35,105 nt of DNA from Defluviicoccus sp. (GCA_022826125.1 JAJDVM010000212.1:1-35105), one strand, 5' to 3'; counted from the first letter of the stretch, positions 16,915-23,174 are shown. The notes: generated by a model from the sequence alone, not told the origin. Translations and numbers: made by a program.

Positions 16915-17256
16915 ATGGCTGGGACGTCGTTCAACGCGGCGGACATCGATTTCGCCGCGCTGGAAACGCGGATCGGAAAGCTCAAGCCGCGCAAGCTGGA
17001 GATCGAGGAGGTCCTCGGGCGGGTTCGCGGAAGAATGGTCGAGCAGTGGAAGAGGGGAGTGACGGTGGCGCAGCTCCGGGAAGCCCTCGGCGAGGCCGGC
17101 ATCGACGTGGCCGAGCGGAGCTTGAAGGTGTACCTGGAGAAGGGGGAGTGGCCCGGGCGAAAGAAGGAGACGGCGCGAACGCGCGCGCCGTCTTCCGGCG
17201 CGGCGGGCGTCGATCCTTCGGCGACGCCGGACGGGACGGTTTCGGACACGGCCTGA
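16915..17256 (+). CDS. Small helical protein divergent from the relaxase, possible oriT-binding accessory factor
   Basis: The 113-residue product has a helical N-terminal half, then a stretch shaped like a winged or helix-turn-helix unit (VTVAQLREALGEAGIDVAER, then SLKVYLEKG), then a disordered tail. That arrangement, a flexible-response helix pair ending in a short Tyr-Leu helix, resembles TraK-like and other small plasmid DNA-binding proteins. GGAGGAACGGAG precedes the ATG. Its position, divergent from the relaxase and beside the likely oriT, is where relaxosome accessory genes are found. I cannot name a family; DNA binding is inference. Confidence 0.55.
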   Translation: MAGTSFNAADIDFAALETRIGKLKPRKLEIEEVLGRVRGRMVEQWKRGVTVAQLREALGEAGIDVAERSLKVYLEKGEWPGRKKETARTRAPSSGAAGVDPSATPDGTVSDTA

Positions 17257-17303
17257 AGCGCGGCGGGGTTTCTGCGCGCGGCGGTGGGGTCTCGGACCTC
17301 CCG

Positions 17304-17347
17304 CAAAAAAAGGGCCGATCCCTGCTCTCTGCGGGGATCGGCCCTTT
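17304..17347 (-). terminator. Strong rho-independent terminator
   Basis: GGGCCGATCCC (17312-17322) pairs perfectly with GGGATCGGCCC (17334-17344). On the minus strand seven Ts follow, ending the transcript of the 74-residue gene 18 bases away. The T-rich 17345-17347 end may also serve the plus-strand gene. Confidence 0.9.
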
Positions 17348-17364
17348 GTCGTGAGCGTCGCGGC

Positions 17365-17589
17365 CTACCAGAGCGGATGCGAGTCGACCATCCACTGCGC
17401 GGTGTCGCGGATCATGTCGCGGGCGTAGATGCGCTTCGGCCCGCGCGGGTCCTCGGACAGATGGACGACGTAATAGTGCGGTTCGTCCTCGATTGCGCTC
17501 TCCTGCCGATACACTTCGCCGACGAGATCTCCGTCGTCGTAGATCGCGCTTTCTTCCGGCGTCCGCCGCTTGAATTCGATGCGTGCCAT
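17365..17589 (-). CDS. Conserved small protein, paralogue of the gene at 22820
   Basis: The 74-residue product shares the pattern DGDLV(G/A)E, then an aromatic-rich strand (YYVVHLSEDP here), then a basic segment and a C-terminal helix, with the product of 22820-23044. I take the internal ATG at 17589 because GGGAGGA lies six bases before it; a longer frame to 17646 lacks this support. It is the cassette closest to the relaxase region, with its own box upstream and strong terminator downstream. The function is unknown and no signal peptide or membrane segment is present. Confidence 0.72.
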   Translation of the reverse strand: MARIEFKRRTPEESAIYDDGDLVGEVYRQESAIEDEPHYYVVHLSEDPRGPKRIYARDMIRDTAQWMVDSHPLW

Positions 17590-17645
17590 GCTGTCCTCCC
17601 GGGTTTGGCGACGATGGCGGGACGAACTCTTTTTCGTCCCGTTCA

Positions 17646-17671
17646 CCTCTCAAGAAGCTTTTCTCAACTCC
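17646..17671 (-). repeat. AAGCTT box, copy 1
   Basis: This is the first of 13 copies of an intergenic element. On the minus strand it reads GGAG, two variable bases, GAGAGAAGCTT, then usually YCGGAGG. This copy has GAGAAAAGCTT and lies 57 bases before the start of the 74-residue gene. Every copy lies 5' of a minus-strand gene or gene pair and has the same orientation. It does not look like a standard sigma-70 promoter; it could be an activator, sigma or single-strand promoter site. Confidence 0.7.
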
Positions 17672-17682
17672 GTCGCCGAGAG

Positions 17683-17704
17683 GCTCGACGCGGCGCGGTC
17701 GAGC
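17683..17704 (-). terminator. Short hairpin after the 91-residue gene
   Basis: GCTCGAC (17683-17689) pairs with GTCGAGC (17698-17704). It lies between the gene stop at 17721 and box copy 1 but has no T-run, so termination is uncertain. Confidence 0.35.
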
Positions 17705-17720
17705 CCGATCGGAGACGGCG

Positions 17721-17996
17721 TTAGCCCTCGTAGTCGTCGTCGAGGGTGGACCGCGGGAGGGTGGGGTCCTCGTCGGGGTCGGGGCGGGACTGCCAGACCG
17801 GGGTGTGGCGGAACAGGCGCCCGGCCGTCGGATGCTGGTACGGCTCGACCGCGTAGACGATGGTGCAGTACTCGGGATGGGACGCGGCGGCGCGGCGGGC
17901 GTGGCACCAGGCCTCGCGCTTGTCGTCGCCGATCTCGGGCTCGCATGCCAGGCACCAGTCGTGGCCGACCGTCTCGATCGAGTAGTAGGCGATCAT
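17721..17996 (-). CDS. Hypothetical 91-residue cassette protein
   Basis: The start at 17996 (MIAYYSIETVG) is preceded by GGAGG at good spacing; an ATG four codons upstream overlaps that ribosome site and is less likely. The product has four cysteines, two in WCLACEPE and one each in WCHARR and YCTIVYAVE, and several histidines, so metal binding is possible but not shown. The acidic tail ends DDDYEG. It forms a unit with box copy 2, which also overlaps the end of the preceding gene. Confidence 0.65.
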   Translation of the reverse strand: MIAYYSIETVGHDWCLACEPEIGDDKREAWCHARRAAASHPEYCTIVYAVEPYQHPTAGRLFRHTPVWQSRPDPDEDPTLPRSTLDDDYEG

Positions 17997-18024
17997 CGCA
18001 TCCTCCATCCCCGTGAGTTCACTT

Positions 18025-18046
18025 CCTCAAAGCTTCTCTCAACTCC
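18025..18046 (-). repeat. AAGCTT box, copy 2
   Basis: The minus strand reads GGAGTTGAGAGAAGCTTTGA. The TGA inside GTTGAG is the stop codon of the 58-residue gene at 18039, so the box overlaps a coding end. It lies 29 bases before the start at 17996. Confidence 0.7.
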
Positions 18047-18215
18047 TTTCGGAGGCGGGATCGCGGAGGCTTGCGAGGACGGTTTCGAGATCGTGGAGCG
18101 CACCGTGGAACGGGTCGAGCCCCTCGGGCTCGTGGTTGCCGATCATCGAGTTGCGCAGACACCCGGCGAGCGCGCGCGCCTCGGGAGGGGCGAGGCCGAT
18201 CGAGATCCGGTTCAC
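18039..18215 (-). CDS. Small 58-residue protein coupled to the DUF4326 gene
   Basis: A GTG start at 18215 overlaps the stop of the DUF4326 gene in a GTGA arrangement, a strong sign of translational coupling. The product (start MNRISIGLAPPEARALAGCL) reads as a plausible helical protein with a central acidic PEGLDPFHGALHDLE. The alternative frame in this stretch is Arg-rich and looks like a shadow. The stop lies within box copy 2. I do not recognise a family. Confidence 0.55.
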   Translation of the reverse strand: MNRISIGLAPPEARALAGCLRNSMIGNHEPEGLDPFHGALHDLETVLASLRDPASERS

Positions 18216-18541
18216 GCCGGCCCGAGCCGCTCGGCCGCCCAGCGCGCGGCGCGGGCCAGCACATGGCCGTGACAGGGGAGCGGATCGCACCAGCACGCGA
18301 GCCACTTTCCGTCGAGCGCGGCGAGCTCCTCGAGCGCGAGCTCGCCGGACCGGATGCGCCGCCACAGCTCGGCGCGGTAGCGCGCGATCACCGCGTCGCG
18401 GTCGCCGTGCTTGCCGATCGCATAAGGGTTTCCCCATTTCGTGCGGCGGTCGATCAGCACGGTGTTGTCGCGCTCATGGGCCGAGCCCAGCGCGGTGCGC
18501 AGCTCGGGTTCGTTCCTGAGGTTCAGCACGCAGTCGGTCAT
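18212..18541 (-). CDS. DUF4326 family protein
   Basis: The 109-residue product carries the hallmarks of DUF4326 (PF14216): TKWGNPYAIGKHG, a following RDAVIARYRAELW helix, and the C-terminal WLACWCDPLPCHGHVLA with two Cys and one His in the CxC..PCHG block. DUF4326 proteins are small, about this length, and common in phages and mobile elements; their activity is not established to my knowledge. It has box copy 3 upstream and is coupled to the 58-residue gene downstream. Confidence 0.87.
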   Translation of the reverse strand: MTDCVLNLRNEPELRTALGSAHERDNTVLIDRRTKWGNPYAIGKHGDRDAVIARYRAELWRRIRSGELALEELAALDGKWLACWCDPLPCHGHVLARAARWAAERLGPA

Positions 18542-18570
18542 CGGCCTGCTCCCGTCCTGAAATTTCCGCC

Positions 18571-18594
18571 CCTCGGGAAGCTTCTCTTCCCTCC
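18571..18594 (-). repeat. AAGCTT box, copy 3
   Basis: The minus strand reads GGAGGGAAGAGAAGCTTCCC, 30 bases before the DUF4326 start. The terminator of the preceding cassette is 14 bases away, so little room is left for any other promoter. Confidence 0.7.
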
Positions 18595-18607
18595 GGCGGC
18601 CGGCATG

Positions 18608-18642
18608 AAAAAGGCCGGCTCCCGCGGGGGAACCGGCCTTTT
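18608..18642 (-). terminator. Rho-independent terminator of the zinc-ribbon gene
   Basis: CCGGCC and flanking bases form a stem with GGCCGG (AAAAGGCCGG paired to CCGGCCTTTT). On the minus strand five Ts follow the stem. It starts 8 bases after the stop codon at 18651. Confidence 0.85.
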
Positions 18643-18650
18643 GGGCGGGA

Positions 18651-19034
18651 TCAGGCGAAGTGGGGATCGGTGTCGGTGACGCTCCTGACGATGTGCTCGA
18701 CCTGGTCCCAGTCGTCGAGACCGTAGACGGTGGGGTGGTGTTCGAACTTCAGGTCGTATCCGCCGCCGCCGCGGCGATCGACGTGGAAGACGCGTCCGAT
18801 CACGTCGTCGCCCCGGAAGACCAGGGAGAGGGTCGGGTCGACGGTGCGGAACCGGATGCGCTTGCGGGCGCGTTCGTACATCGCATTGCCGTATTCGGTG
18901 CCCTGTCCGAGCCAGTCCGCGGCCGTGAAGCCGTCATCGTCGGTTGGCGTGGGCGTGCTTTCCCCGCAGCTCGGGCACCAGATCGCGTTGTGTTCCGGTC
19001 CGTGGTCGCCGCAGTTGCCGCATTTCCATCCCAT
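18651..19034 (-). CDS. Zinc-ribbon protein with C-terminal small domain
   Basis: The 127-residue product opens with two CxxC pairs, CGNC and CPSC, about 15 residues apart: a zinc ribbon. A C-terminal half with GDDVIGRVFHVD, a Tyr/Phe-rich strand and a helix follows. This half resembles the pattern in the 74-residue paralogues at 17365 and 22820. The ATG at 19034 has AAGGAG seven bases upstream and puts the ribbon at the very N-terminus; an ATG 24 bases earlier lacks such a site. Zinc binding is likely; the target is unknown. Confidence 0.7.
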   Translation of the reverse strand: MGWKCGNCGDHGPEHNAIWCPSCGESTPTPTDDDGFTAADWLGQGTEYGNAMYERARKRIRFRTVDPTLSLVFRGDDVIGRVFHVDRRGGGGYDLKFEHHPTVYGLDDWDQVEHIVRSVTDTDPHFA

Positions 19035-19063
19035 CGGGAGTCTCCTTGCCAAATCCATCCGCC

Positions 19064-19087
19064 CCTCAAAAAGCTTCTCTTCCCTCC
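19064..19087 (-). repeat. AAGCTT box, copy 4
   Basis: The minus strand reads GGAGGGAAGAGAAGCTTTTT, 30 bases before the zinc-ribbon start. It matches copy 3 from GGAG through AAGCTT, and both are followed on the plus strand by a GGC-rich block and a terminator. Confidence 0.7.
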
Positions 19088-19102
19088 GGCGGTCGGCATG
19101 AG

Positions 19103-19134
19103 AAAGGCCGGTTCCCGCATGGAAACCGGCCTTT
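19103..19134 (-). terminator. Terminator-like hairpin
   Basis: AAAGGCCGG (19103-19111) pairs with CCGGCCTTT (19126-19134), extended through TTCC/GGAA with one bulged base. It is close in sequence to the terminator at 18608. With the hairpin at 19212 it makes a double barrier after the coiled-coil gene. Confidence 0.75.
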
Positions 19135-19211
19135 CGATCGACTCAAGCGAATTTACGATCGTCGCCGGCGACGGACCGGTCGACGCGGTTTCGGGAAATC
19201 GGAGAGAGGAA

Positions 19212-19236
19212 GCCGGCCCGCGATCAGCGGGCCGGC
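19212..19236 (-). terminator. Perfect 10-bp hairpin after the coiled-coil gene
   Basis: GCCGGCCCGC pairs perfectly with GCGGGCCGGC around GATCA, 13 bases past the stop at 19250. The minus strand continues TTCCTCTCTCC, a pyrimidine run rather than pure T. Confidence 0.7.
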
Positions 19237-19249
19237 GGACGAAGCGGGG

Positions 19250-19636
19250 TTACTCGGCGGGTGCTGGCGATGGGCCGGCCGAGCCGTCCCGGTATCCTTC
19301 CAGGTGGGCCTGGCGTTCTCCGAAGCGTTGCATGTGGCCGCGGAATTCGTCCATGCGCCCGCGGAACTCGTCCATCTTCGCGTCGGAGTCACGCCGCCAT
19401 TCGTCCATCTTTGCGTCGGAGTGGCGCCGCCACTCGTCCATCTTCGCGTCAGAGTGGCGCCGCCATTCGTCCATCTTTGCGTCCGCGGCCCGGCGGTCGG
19501 CGCCGGCCTCGGCGATAGCGTTGTCGAGGCGCGCGACGGTCCGCAACATGAGTGCGGCGAGGGCGACACCGACGCCGACGATCGAAAGCACTATGGGAGC
19601 GACGATCACGAAAATGTCCGGCGTGGGCATGGGCAT
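19250..19636 (-). CDS. Membrane-anchored coiled-coil protein with 11-residue repeats
   Basis: The 128-residue product has one N-terminal membrane segment (about 8-32) and then an 11-residue repeat, SDAKMDEWRRH, four times, with a last MQRFGERQAHLEG block shared with the paralogues at 21010, 22195 and 24588. Eleven-residue periodicity is typical of right-handed (hendecad) coiled coils. ATG 19636 has AGGAGG upstream; a second ATG two codons later is possible. The topology suggests an inner-membrane protein with a long cytoplasmic rod. The function is unknown. Confidence 0.75.
   Translation of the reverse strand: MPMPTPDIFVIVAPIVLSIVGVGVALAALMLRTVARLDNAIAEAGADRRAADAKMDEWRRHSDAKMDEWRRHSDAKMDEWRRDSDAKMDEFRGRMDEFRGHMQRFGERQAHLEGYRDGSAGPSPAPAE
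19368..19499 (-). repeat. Four 33-base tandem repeats inside the coiled-coil gene
   Basis: Units begin at 19368, 19401, 19434 and 19467 and differ by a few bases each. Each encodes one 11-residue rod repeat, so unit gain or loss changes rod length without a frameshift. Confidence 0.85.
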
Positions 19637-19665
19637 AGTGTAAGTCCTCCTGGATGGGTTGTGAA
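19637..19665 (-). promoter_or_regulatory. TTCACA-17-TACACT promoter-like element
   Basis: On the minus strand TTCACA (19660-19665) and TACACT (19637-19642) are 17 bases apart. The ATG at 19636 follows directly, and a second in-frame ATG lies exactly 6 bases downstream of the -10, the same spacing as in the DUF1640-like genes. Confidence 0.55.
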
Positions 19666-19694
19666 CGACGGATTTCCGGCTGTCCGGCTGGCGC

Positions 19695-19717
19695 GGGCGC
19701 GCCGTCAGGGCGCGCCC
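19695..19717 (-). terminator. GC-rich hairpin over the end of the 112-residue gene
   Basis: GGGCGCGC (19695-19702) pairs with GCGCGCCC (19710-19717), spanning the stop codon at 19705. It lies just upstream of the next promoter-like element. Confidence 0.4.
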
Positions 19718-20043
19718 CAGTGGAAGGCGAAGGCGTGCGCTTCGCGCCAGGCGGACGGGTTGTCGACGACGTGGCCGGCGGGATCGACGAGGACGGCGCT
19801 CTCGGGACGGAGGCTCGGCCAGACGATGGAATGGCCGTCGGCGTGGGTCTTCGCCGTGATCTCCTGCCCGGAATTGTCGAAGCTGTAGCGGGTTTCGCTC
19901 CACAGCCCGTCGCGGATGCGGCGGGGCCCCCTGGGAAGACGTTCGGGGCGCGGCGGCAGTTCGACGGGACCGAATGCCCAGGGCCGGAAAGCGTGGCGGT
20001 CGAACGCGGGTTCGGGCAGTCCGCCGCAAGGAAAGCTTGACAT
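19705..20043 (-). CDS. Hypothetical 112-residue cassette protein
   Basis: The ATG at 20043 follows AGGAGGAGG. The product starts with Pro/Phe/Arg-rich sequence (MSSFPCGGLP, then PRPERLPRGPRRIRDG). It then has a strand-rich part in which DGLWSETRYSFDNSG and HADGHSIVWPSLRPE stand out. No cysteine pair, signal or membrane segment suggests a function, and I recognise no family. Box copy 5 lies 32 bases upstream. Confidence 0.65.
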   Translation of the reverse strand: MSSFPCGGLPEPAFDRHAFRPWAFGPVELPPRPERLPRGPRRIRDGLWSETRYSFDNSGQEITAKTHADGHSIVWPSLRPESAVLVDPAGHVVDNPSAWREAHAFAFHWGAP

Positions 20044-20074
20044 GGGAGGCCTCCTCCTTGTCTGGGGATTTGCC

Positions 20075-20097
20075 CCTCGGAAGCTTCTCTTCCCTCC
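20075..20097 (-). repeat. AAGCTT box, copy 5
   Basis: The minus strand reads GGAGGGAAGAGAAGCTTCCG, matching copy 3 for its first 19 bases. The strong terminator at 20125 is only 28 bases away. Confidence 0.7.
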
Positions 20098-20124
20098 GGC
20101 GGCGGAGAGCTCGAACCGTCCGGC

Positions 20125-20169
20125 AAAAAAAGGGCCGGCGCCGCACCGGGAGGATGCGGGGCCGGCCCT
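20125..20169 (-). terminator. Strong rho-independent terminator
   Basis: AGGGCCGGC and CCGCA (20131-20145) pair with TGCGG and GCCGGCCCT (20155-20169) with one mismatch. On the minus strand a run of seven Ts follows. It lies after a two-codon reading frame rather than a normal gene. Confidence 0.85.
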
Positions 20170-20210
20170 TGCCGGGAGGAGGAACGTTGCGGGCAATATG
20201 CGCTCGGGGG

Positions 20211-20219
20211 TTACTTCAT
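20211..20219 (-). other. Two-codon mini reading frame (ATG-AAG-TAA)
   Basis: Between the SSB terminator and the terminator at 20125 the minus strand reads GGGAGACCGCCG, ATG, AAG, TAA. The GGGAGACC stretch is the ribosome-site type used by many genes here, at normal spacing. It could be the scar of a lost cassette gene, a minigene or chance. Confidence 0.3.
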
Positions 20220-20247
20220 CGGCGGTCTCCCGTTGTGGCGGTTCACG

Positions 20248-20292
20248 AAAAAGGGGACCGACCCCGCGCGCGGTGCGCGAGGCCGGTCCCCC
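20248..20292 (-). terminator. Terminator of ssb copy 1
   Basis: GGGGACCG and GGTC-type arms close a long hairpin with a GCGCGCGG loop region; five Ts follow on the minus strand. The loop and arms match those of the terminator after ssb copy 2 at 23800. Confidence 0.8.
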
Positions 20293-20314
20293 TGGGAGGA
20301 TGACGGTCGGGAGC

Positions 20315-20758
20315 CTAGAACGGGGGCTCGTCCGAGGTTGCGGGATCCGACGGGGCCTGTCCGGCCGGTTCCTGCGAGGTCTGACCGTTGGTCATCGCCG
20401 CGGCGTCCGCCTTCGTGAGGAACTGCACGCGCGAGCCCGGGACCAGCATGATCTCGGTGAACAGCCGGTCGGTGTCCTCGCCGTCCTTGCGCCACTTGCG
20501 GGTCTGCAGCTTGCCCTCGACGTAGACCAGCCGGCCCTTCTTCGCGTTCTTCTCGAGCATGTTCACCAGCCCGTCCTGGAAGGTGACGACGCGGTGCCAC
20601 TCGACCCGGTCGACGCGGCTGCCGTCGCTTTTGTCGATGAAGCTCTCGTCGGTGGCGACGTTGAGGTTGGCGACGCGCTTGCCGCTCTGCAGGGTGCTGA
20701 TCTCGACGTCGCGGCCGAGGCGGCCGATGAGCTGCGCGCTGTTGAGTCCGAATGCCAT
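20315..20758 (-). CDS. ssb: Single-stranded DNA-binding protein, copy 1
   Basis: The 147-residue SSB has the usual OB fold: LIGRLGRDVE near the N-terminus, the WHRVVTF strand, then KGRLVYVEGKLQTRKW. A flexible Gln/Pro/Ser tail ends in SDEPPF. The acidic tail ending Pro-Phe is the site through which SSBs bind repair and replication partners, so this copy should be fully functional. SSB genes are typical of plasmid leading regions, where they coat the incoming strand. AAGGAG precedes the ATG. The cassette from box to terminator is duplicated at 23800-24400. Confidence 0.96.
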   Translation of the reverse strand: MAFGLNSAQLIGRLGRDVEISTLQSGKRVANLNVATDESFIDKSDGSRVDRVEWHRVVTFQDGLVNMLEKNAKKGRLVYVEGKLQTRKWRKDGEDTDRLFTEIMLVPGSRVQFLTKADAAAMTNGQTSQEPAGQAPSDPATSDEPPF

Positions 20759-20833
20759 CTTCTGGCTCCTTGTTCGGGTTTCCGACGTTGGGTGACGGGC
20801 CGTCCGGGACCTCTCGATCCCTTAAAGCCCACA

Positions 20834-20857
20834 ACTCAATAAGCTTCTCTTCCCTCC
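20834..20857 (-). repeat. AAGCTT box, copy 6 (ssb 1)
   Basis: The minus strand reads GGAGGGAAGAGAAGCTTATT. About 75 bases of leader separate it from ssb; this leader is nearly identical to that of ssb copy 2, including a GAGTTGTGG just after the box. Confidence 0.75.
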
Positions 20858-21009
20858 TGCCGGTCGGGCCGGGCGAGGCGCCGGGGAAGGAAGCGGGACC
20901 GTTGGTGCCTGCGAAATGGGAGATGCGTGGCGGCCGCGGGCCATGATGGGTGAGGGAGAAACGCGGGGAAGGTTTCCGCGTTGTTGTTGCCGGAAAGCTG
21001 CCGGGGAGG

Positions 21010-21393
21010 CTACTGGTCGGTGCCGGCCTTCCGTTGGCCCTCCAGCCGGGCCTGGCGTTCGCCGAGGCGCTGCATGTCCGCGCGATGCTCATCCATGCGC
21101 TTGCGGAATTCTTCCATCTTGGCGTCGGAGGCGCGGCGGTCGGCCGCGGCCTGTTCCTGGAAGGCGCGGCGGTCGGCCGCGGCTTGTTCCTGGAAGGCGC
21201 GGCGATCCGCCGCGGCCTCGGCAATGGCGTTCTCGAGACGGGTCTCGATCCGGCCGGTTGTGGTGAGCAGCAGCGCACCCAGCGCGACACCGATACCGAC
21301 GACGGTGCCGACGAGGGTGAGAAATTCGTGTTTCAGCACGGATCTGCTCTCGCGTTCCGGCCCGGTTGGGGACTTTGTCGGGGTCTTCGTCAT
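21010..21393 (-). CDS. Membrane-anchored coiled-coil protein with 11-residue repeats
   Basis: The 127-residue product has a polar N-terminus (about 1-22), one membrane segment (about 25-46) and a rod containing AAADRRAFQEQ in near-identical tandem units. It ends RLGERQARLEGQR like its paralogues. The repeat is 11 residues, as at 19250, but Ala/Arg-rich instead of Met/Trp-rich. The start carries the shared TTCACA element and a GGAGACC ribosome-site stretch. No catalytic motif is present; a structural or membrane-scaffold role is the most that can be said. Confidence 0.75.
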   Translation of the reverse strand: MTKTPTKSPTGPERESRSVLKHEFLTLVGTVVGIGVALGALLLTTTGRIETRLENAIAEAAADRRAFQEQAAADRRAFQEQAAADRRASDAKMEEFRKRMDEHRADMQRLGERQARLEGQRKAGTDQ

Positions 21394-21422
21394 AGCTTAC
21401 GGTCTCCAGGGAGGGTTGTGAA
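21394..21422 (-). promoter_or_regulatory. TTCACA-17-TAAGCT promoter-like element
   Basis: TTCACA (21417-21422) and TAAGCT (21394-21399) are 17 bases apart on the minus strand, with the ATG immediately after. A transcript starting at the usual distance would begin inside the first codons, so either the block serves another role or an earlier start is used. Confidence 0.45.
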
Positions 21423-21430
21423 GCGAATCG

Positions 21431-21456
21431 CACGCGCGGCCGCCGCGGCGTGCCGG
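21431..21456 (-). terminator. Imperfect hairpin after the SLOG gene
   Basis: CACGCGCGGC can pair with GCCGCGGCGTG with one bulge. It lies between the SLOG stop at 21471 and the TTCACA element of the next gene. Confidence 0.35.
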
Positions 21457-21470
21457 TGTGCACGACCCGC

Positions 21471-22004
21471 TCATTTCAGGTGGGCGGCGCGCAGCTCCTC
21501 CATGCGCTCGCAGATCGTCCGGGGATGCATGGTCGCCAAATTCAAATGCGGGATGCCGAACCGTTCCGCGATCCGGATGGCCATGCCGGTGCCGCCCACG
21601 GTCTGGCCGCCCCGGGTCCATGCGATCACCGCCAGCACCGGCGTCACGAGGTCCTCGCCGAGCAGGATCGCCACGTTTCGCGCGTGCAGGCTCCGCGCGC
21701 CCCGGCCGCACTTGGGCCAGGCGGGATGGAGCTCGGACGCGATCTCGATGCACTTCCGGAACGTTTCGCCGGAAGGTATGCGGCAGTCCCTGCCCCGGTG
21801 GCCTTCGTAGCCGGGCCAGGGAAGATGCAGCGTGCGGCGATCCTCGGGCGCTCCCGACGCGAACGCGCTGTCCGCGCCCCGCGCTCCGCCGGAATGCAGA
21901 TGCCATCCCCTCCGCGACAGCCACGCGGCCGCCACGGTCATGGCGTGAAGGACGTCCTGCGGGGTCTCGCGCGAACCGACGCCGGCATAGGGCAGATGCG
22001 ACAT
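21471..22004 (-). CDS. SLOG/DprA-like nucleotide-binding protein
   Basis: The 177-residue product starts YAGVGSRETP (about 6-15), then HSGGARGADSAF at 37-48, LPWPGYEG, a helix with HARNVAILLG, and VIAWTRGGQTVGGTGMAIRIA. This is the SLOG-type Rossmann pattern of phage and plasmid DprA/LOG-like proteins, with the GGxxGxD loop that would hold a nucleotide ligand. It is not closely related to the DUF2493-type SLOG proteins in this window. The ATG at 22004 has GGGAGA upstream. Box copy 8 lies 23 bases before the start. The ligand is unknown. Confidence 0.8.
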   Translation of the reverse strand: MSHLPYAGVGSRETPQDVLHAMTVAAAWLSRRGWHLHSGGARGADSAFASGAPEDRRTLHLPWPGYEGHRGRDCRIPSGETFRKCIEIASELHPAWPKCGRGARSLHARNVAILLGEDLVTPVLAVIAWTRGGQTVGGTGMAIRIAERFGIPHLNLATMHPRTICERMEELRAAHLK

Positions 22005-22026
22005 GTTTTCTCTCCCGTCAATGACG

Positions 22027-22052
22027 CCTCTCCGAAGGCTTCTCTCCCCTCC
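22027..22052 (-). repeat. AAGCTT box, copy 8 (variant)
   Basis: The minus strand reads GGAGGGGAGAGAAGCCTTCG, so the core is AAGCCT instead of AAGCTT. The distance to the SLOG start is 23 bases. Confidence 0.6.
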
Positions 22053-22156
22053 GACGCCGCCGGGGGGGGGTGAGCCATGGAGGGGACGGGTTGCCCATGA
22101 CCTCTCCGCCGGTTCGCGGAGCCGGGAGTGGTCGATATCAGGGAGGGGAAAGATTA

Positions 22157-22185
22157 GCCGATCGCCGGTGTTGCCGGCGATCGGC
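22157..22185 (-). terminator. Perfect 12-bp terminator hairpin
   Basis: GCCGATCGCCGG (22157-22168) pairs perfectly with CCGGCGATCGGC (22174-22185). It lies 10 bases after the stop at 22195. The minus strand continues TAATCTTTCC. A diverged relative of the same sequence lies after the paralogous gene at 24588. Confidence 0.75.
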
Positions 22186-22194
22186 GGGCGGGAA

Positions 22195-22617
22195 CTAGCG
22201 GACGGGGTTGCCTTCGAGCTGGCCCTCGAGATGCGCCTGGCGCTGGCCGAAGCGCTGCATCTGGCTGCGGAACTCGTCCATCTTTGCGTCGGTATCGCGG
22301 CGCCATTCGTCCATCTTTGCGTCGGAGTCTCGGCGGAGTTGGTCCATCCGTCTGCCGAACTCCTCCATCTTGGCATCGGCCGCGCGGCGGTCTGCTGCCG
22401 CTTCGGTGAAGAACTTCTCGAAACGGGCGTCGCTACGCGCCATGGCGGCGTTGAAGCGATCCTCCATGCGGGACGTGGTGGTCAGCATCAGCGTGGCGAG
22501 GACGCCGCCGGTGCCGACGATCGTGACGAGCAGCGCGACGAACTGCGTGTTCAGACTGGGCCTAGTCTTGGGTTGGGGGTCTGGCACTGGCGCGGCTTCC
22601 GTGTCGGTTTCGTCCAT
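22195..22617 (-). CDS. Membrane-anchored coiled-coil protein
   Basis: The 140-residue product has the N-terminal stretch MDETDTEAAPVPDPQPKT, nearly identical to that of the paralogue at 24588, one membrane segment (about 24-47), and a rod with DAKMEEFGRRM and two DAKMDEWRRDT-like units. The end, QRFGQRQAHLEGQ, is shared with the 19250 protein. It is a mosaic of its relatives: the head of one and the rod of another. Upstream are the TTCACA element and GGGAGACC. The function is unknown. Confidence 0.75.
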   Translation of the reverse strand: MDETDTEAAPVPDPQPKTRPSLNTQFVALLVTIVGTGGVLATLMLTTTSRMEDRFNAAMARSDARFEKFFTEAAADRRAADAKMEEFGRRMDQLRRDSDAKMDEWRRDTDAKMDEFRSQMQRFGQRQAHLEGQLEGNPVR

Positions 22618-22646
22618 AATCTACGGTCTCCCAGGAAGGATGTGAA
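22618..22646 (-). promoter_or_regulatory. TTCACA-17-TAGATT promoter-like element
   Basis: TTCACA (22641-22646) and TAGATT (22618-22623) are 17 bases apart, and the ATG follows directly. GGGAGACC within the spacer is a plausible ribosome site for the same start. Confidence 0.45.
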
Positions 22647-22655
22647 GCCGGAGGG

Positions 22656-22814
22656 TCAGCCGCGGGTCCGGCGCTCGAAGGCGATCCAGAGCCAGGCGGC
22701 GACGAGCCCGGCGAAGACGGCCCAGGCGTGGGCGATCCCGGCGTGCCTGGCGAGGAGGGCGGCGCCGCCCGCAAGGCTGGCGACGCCGATCGATGCGATG
22801 AACAGGCGGTGCAT
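22656..22814 (-). CDS. Two-segment membrane peptide
   Basis: The 52-residue product is mostly hydrophobic, with two likely membrane segments (about 4-22 and 28-45) joined by a short HAGIAHA loop, and a basic ERRTRG tail. It starts 5 bases after the stop of the 74-residue gene at 22820, so the two form an operon. Small double-pass peptides of this kind occur among holin-like proteins and membrane toxins, but nothing here proves such a role. Confidence 0.55.
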   Translation of the reverse strand: MHRLFIASIGVASLAGGAALLARHAGIAHAWAVFAGLVAAWLWIAFERRTRG

Positions 22815-22819
22815 GGGAG

Positions 22820-23044
22820 CTACCGCAGGGCGCCGGGCTCGACCGTCCACCGAGCGAGCTCGAGGGCGTGCTCCCGGGCGTAGACGATCCGCGGCGCGTG
22901 CGGGTCGTCGGTGAGATCGACGACGAAGAAGGGCGCACCGTCGTCGAGGACGGTCTCGTCGCGGAATGTTTCGGCCACGAGGTCGCCGTCTTCGTTGACC
23001 GGCGTGAGCGTCGGGGCGTCCCGGTCGATACCGATGAGCGTCAT
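22820..23044 (-). CDS. Conserved small protein, paralogue of the gene at 17365
   Basis: The 74-residue product has EDGDLVAETFRDET, a strand FFVVDLTDDPHAP, then VYAREHALELARW, matching the 17365 protein position by position in its last 57 residues. The two are the same length. Here the gene is followed by a membrane peptide instead of a terminator. GGGAGA lies before the ATG at 23044. Confidence 0.7.
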   Translation of the reverse strand: MTLIGIDRDAPTLTPVNEDGDLVAETFRDETVLDDGAPFFVVDLTDDPHAPRIVYAREHALELARWTVEPGALR

Positions 23045-23102
23045 GTTCCATTTCTCCCGTGTTGGACGGCCGGGCGGGAACCTCCGTTCCGTCTCCGGCC
23101 AT

Positions 23103-23125
23103 CCTCCGAAAGTTTCTCTCGACTC
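23103..23125 (-). repeat. AAGCTT box, copy 9 (variant)
   Basis: The minus strand reads GAGTCGAGAGAAACTTTCGG; the core is AAACTT. It lies 58 bases before the start at 23044. Confidence 0.55.
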
Positions 23126-23174
23126 ATGCGGAACGGTTGCGCGGGTGGGATGGGGAATGCCGGAAGGGGCAGGC

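Noticed and set aside
19368-19499. Regular 33-base repeats that could be taken for a CRISPR array
   Set aside because: There are no unique spacers; the units are contiguous and encode an 11-residue protein repeat in frame.
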